The notes beneath the pieces were generated by a model. That model did no database searches. It saw nothing but the letters and a program-made list of their open reading frames with translations, and had not been told where the DNA came from. From assembly GCA_024276955.1 (NCBI GenBank), contig JAJRWE010000187.1, positions 1 to 47,744 on the forward strand: 47,744 nt of DNA, in the 5' to 3' direction. The translations under genes and the position numbers were made by a program. Position 1 is the stretch's first letter. Each line of letters starts with the position of its first letter. Source of the DNA: Gammaproteobacteria bacterium (GTDB taxonomy: Bacteria > Pseudomonadota > Gammaproteobacteria > SZUA-152). This document shows positions 45,801 through 47,744 of the stretch, one piece after another.

Positions 45801-47008
45801 CTAACCGTCCGACGACTTCTGCTCCCCCGCATCGGCGCGAAACATGTCGCGGATGCCGCGCAGCGCCTGGCGCGTGCGGTGTTCATTTTCGATCAGACCA
45901 AAGCGCACGTGGTCGTCGCCGTATTCGCCGAAGCCGATGCCCGGCGACACCGCCACGCGGGCCTCCTGCAGCAGCTTCTTGCTGAACTCCAGCGAACCGA
46001 GATGCTTGTACTGCTCAGGAATCGGCGCCCACACAAACATGGTGGCCTTGGGCTTTTCAACCGTCCAGCCCAGCGCATTGAGGCCGTCGCACAGCACGTC
46101 ACGACGGCTGCAGTACATGTCGGCAATCTCCTTTACGCACTCCTGCGGCCCTTCCAGCGCAGCGATGGCCGCCACCTGAATCGGCGTAAACATACCGTAA
46201 TCGAGATACGATTTTATGCGCGCCAGCGCCGCCACCAGGGTCGGGTTGCCAACCATAAAGCCGACCCGCCAGCCCGGCATGTTGTAACTCTTGGACAGGG
46301 TGTAGAACTCCACCGCCACTTCCTTGGCCCCCGGCACCTCGAGAATGGAGGGTGGCTTGTAGCCATCGAAGACGATATCGGCATAGGCAATGTCGTGCAC
46401 CACCCAGATCTCGTGCTCCCTGGCGATGGCCACCACCTTCTCGAAGAATTCCAGCTCCACGCACTGGGTGGTGGGATTGCCGGGAAAATTCAGCACCAGC
46501 ATCTTCGGCTTGGGCCAGGTGTCTTTTATCGCTTTCTCCAGCTCGGAGAAGAAATCCCCGCCCGGCACCAGCGGCACGTGACGAATATCGGCGCCGGCAA
46601 TCACAAAGCCGTAGGGATGAATCGGATAGGAGGGATTGGGCACCAGCACCGCATCGCCCGGCCCCACTGTGGCCATCGCCAGGTGCGCCAGGCCTTCCTT
46701 GGAACCGATGGTGACAATGGCCTCGGACTCCGGATCCAGCTCCACGCCGTAGCGGTCCTTGTACCAGTTGCAGATGGCGCGACGCAGGCGGGGGATGCCC
46801 CGGGAGACCGAATAACGGTGAGTATTACCGCGCTGCGACACCTCCACCAGCTTGTCGACAATGTGTTTGGGCGTGGGCTGATCCGGGTTGCCCATGCCGA
46901 AATCGACGATATCTTCGCCGCGCGCGCGCGCGCCTTGGCCTTCAAGTCGTTTACAATATTGAAAACGTAGGGCGGCAGGCGCTTTATTCTTGGAAATTCG
47001 TCAAACAT
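45801..47008 (-). CDS. alaC: Alanine-synthesising aminotransferase (AlaC type), frameshifted near the N-terminus
   Basis: A class I PLP aminotransferase. The ATG at 47008 opens with [20 protein letters not shown], and the frame is lost in a GCGCGC tract at about 46918-46934. In the other frame the protein continues [17 protein letters not shown], with [22 protein letters not shown] and the PLP lysine in [16 protein letters not shown]. One GC unit too many explains the break. The remaining frame can start only at ATG 46895 (MGNPDQP), which omits about 35 residues including the [10 protein letters not shown] start of the domain. Either the gene is inactive, the tract is variable, or the sequence has an error. 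Gene order alaC-hom-thrC supports the name. Confidence 0.85.
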
Positions 47009-47115
47009 GCGTAGAAAGCCAACAATCCGGTGCGCAAAAAAGGCGCAAAGTATACCGCACCCACAGGCCCCTTGGCCATGAACCCGAAACCGCCGCCGGC
47101 TATTCGAGAAACGAC

Positions 47116-47544
47116 ATGAAATTCAACCAGGAACGAGACTTTACCTCCTACAGCATCCGCGCCTACAGCCCGGGCGCAATCAACATCACCCTGCCGGCCA
47201 ACCTGGAGGCCGACAAGCCGCAGCCGGTGGAGGTCAGAACCCTCACCCGCAGCTGCATCATCAGCCCTAAACAGCTCATCGACGACTGGTCGCCCAACAG
47301 CCTCGATGAACTGTTGGCGGAACACCTGCAAGCCATCGTGGCGCTGGCGCCGGAGGTGGTGCTGCTGGGCACGGGTGAGACGCTGGAGTTTCCCGGCGCG
47401 GAGATTCTTGCCGAACTGACCTCTCGGCAGATCGGCGTGGAAATCATGGACACGGCAGCGGCCTGCCGAACCTACAACATTCTCATGAATGAGGGCAGGA
47501 ATGTGGTGGCGGGGTTGATCACGGATAAGGACGGGACGGACTGA
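47116..47544 (+). CDS. Mth938-like domain protein (DUF498)
   Basis: A 142-residue protein: MKFNQERDFTSYSIRAYSPGAINI, PEVVLLGTGETLEFP, and IGVEIMDTAAACRTYNILMNEGRNVVAGLI. These match the Mth938/NDUFAF3 family; the eukaryotic relative is a complex I assembly factor, and the bacterial role is unknown. The ATG at 47116 is the family start. It is divergent from alaC and convergent with rpoS. Confidence 0.92.
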   Translation: MKFNQERDFTSYSIRAYSPGAINITLPANLEADKPQPVEVRTLTRSCIISPKQLIDDWSPNSLDELLAEHLQAIVALAPEVVLLGTGETLEFPGAEILAELTSRQIGVEIMDTAAACRTYNILMNEGRNVVAGLITDKDGTD

Positions 47545-47592
47545 GGACTGAGCAGTCTACACTTAGTCCTGTGCACTCAGTCCTCAGTCCTG

Positions 47593-47744
47593 CTATTTAA
47601 GTATGGTATCCACCGAAAAGCCTTCACGCTCCATCACGCCACGCAGGCGTTTGAGGGCCTCGATCTGAATCTGCCGCACCCGCTCGCGGGTCACACCGAG
47701 GGCATTGCCAACCTCTTCGAGGGTCGCCACATCCAGCCCACGCA
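47593..47744 (-). CDS. rpoS: RNA polymerase sigma factor RpoS, C-terminal end (runs off the window)
   Basis: The visible 49 residues include LEEVGNALGVTRERVRQIQ, the region 4.2 helix-turn-helix that reads the -35 box, and end FSVDTILK. The wording ATLEEVGN..LGVTRERVRQIQIEALKRLR, with a short non-RpoD tail, is that of RpoS rather than RpoD or RpoH. The rest of the gene is outside the window. Confidence in the RpoS assignment is moderate because only region 4 is visible. Confidence 0.82.
   Translation of the reverse strand, partial: RGLDVATLEEVGNALGVTRERVRQIQIEALKRLRGVMEREGFSVDTILK

Overview
The window comes from the chromosome of a gammaproteobacterium. Housekeeping genes and gene order fit this (ruvC-yebC, fmdB-DUF502-aspS, tgt-yajC-secD-secF, glyA-nrdR-ribD, alaC-hom-thrC, rpoS). 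PEP-CTERM proteins and dispersed GC-rich intergenic repeats suggest a free-living, probably sediment or aquatic, lineage. The species cannot be named from sequence alone.

Layout. At 1-1219 lie ruvC (partial) and yebC. At about 1240-20300 lies a foreign, AT-richer island bounded by a 71-bp perfect direct repeat of the yebC 5' end (1161-1231 and 20231-20301). From 20354 to 26202 come a beta-hydroxyacid dehydrogenase, DUF3175 and DUF2892 proteins, a decayed acyltransferase fragment, a lipase-like hydrolase, a TPR protein and a vWA PEP-CTERM protein. At 26591-32668 lie nadA, aspS, DUF502, fmdB, a YkgJ-type protein, a YrfG-type nucleotidase and a small monooxygenase-fold protein. At 33104-35006 lie a second PEP-CTERM protein and a Phd/PIN toxin-antitoxin pair. 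From 35115 to the end are ribD, nrdR, glyA, secF, secD, yajC, tgt, thrC, hom, alaC (frameshifted), a Mth938-like protein and rpoS (partial).

The main discovery is the island. On the minus strand it encodes, in order, a LuxR-type regulator, a TauD-like Fe(II)/2-oxoglutarate enzyme of the ScoE/Rv0097 type, an FcoT/ScoD-type protein, a free acyl carrier protein, a fully reducing type I PKS (KS-AT-DH-ER-KR-ACP), a second Fe(II)/2OG enzyme of the JmjC/Cupin_8 type, a lone ketosynthase lacking the first catalytic His, an acyl-AMP ligase and an alpha/beta hydrolase. A Sfp-type phosphopantetheinyl transferase lies beyond transposon debris. The ligase + ACP + FcoT + TauD quartet is the hallmark of the isonitrile lipopeptide pathway of actinobacteria, in which glycine is added to an enoyl-ACP and then oxidatively decarboxylated to an isonitrile. 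Here no NRPS is present; a PKS and an unusual KS take its place. I infer a polyketide- or fatty-acyl-type isonitrile pathway, possibly for a metal-binding or antibiotic product.

The island looks partly damaged. The PKS has a one-base frameshift in its KS domain, the ACP start follows a G9 homopolymer, and both ends carry transposase remnants. A diverged tail of the neighbouring dehydrogenase gene survives at the left junction, which points to homologous recombination with related DNA rather than simple transposition.

Other signals: both PEP-CTERM genes have a sigma54-like -24/-12 element at the same distance from the start codon; a 160-bp nested palindrome (MITE-like) lies between yajC and tgt; and alaC is frameshifted at a (GC)n tract.
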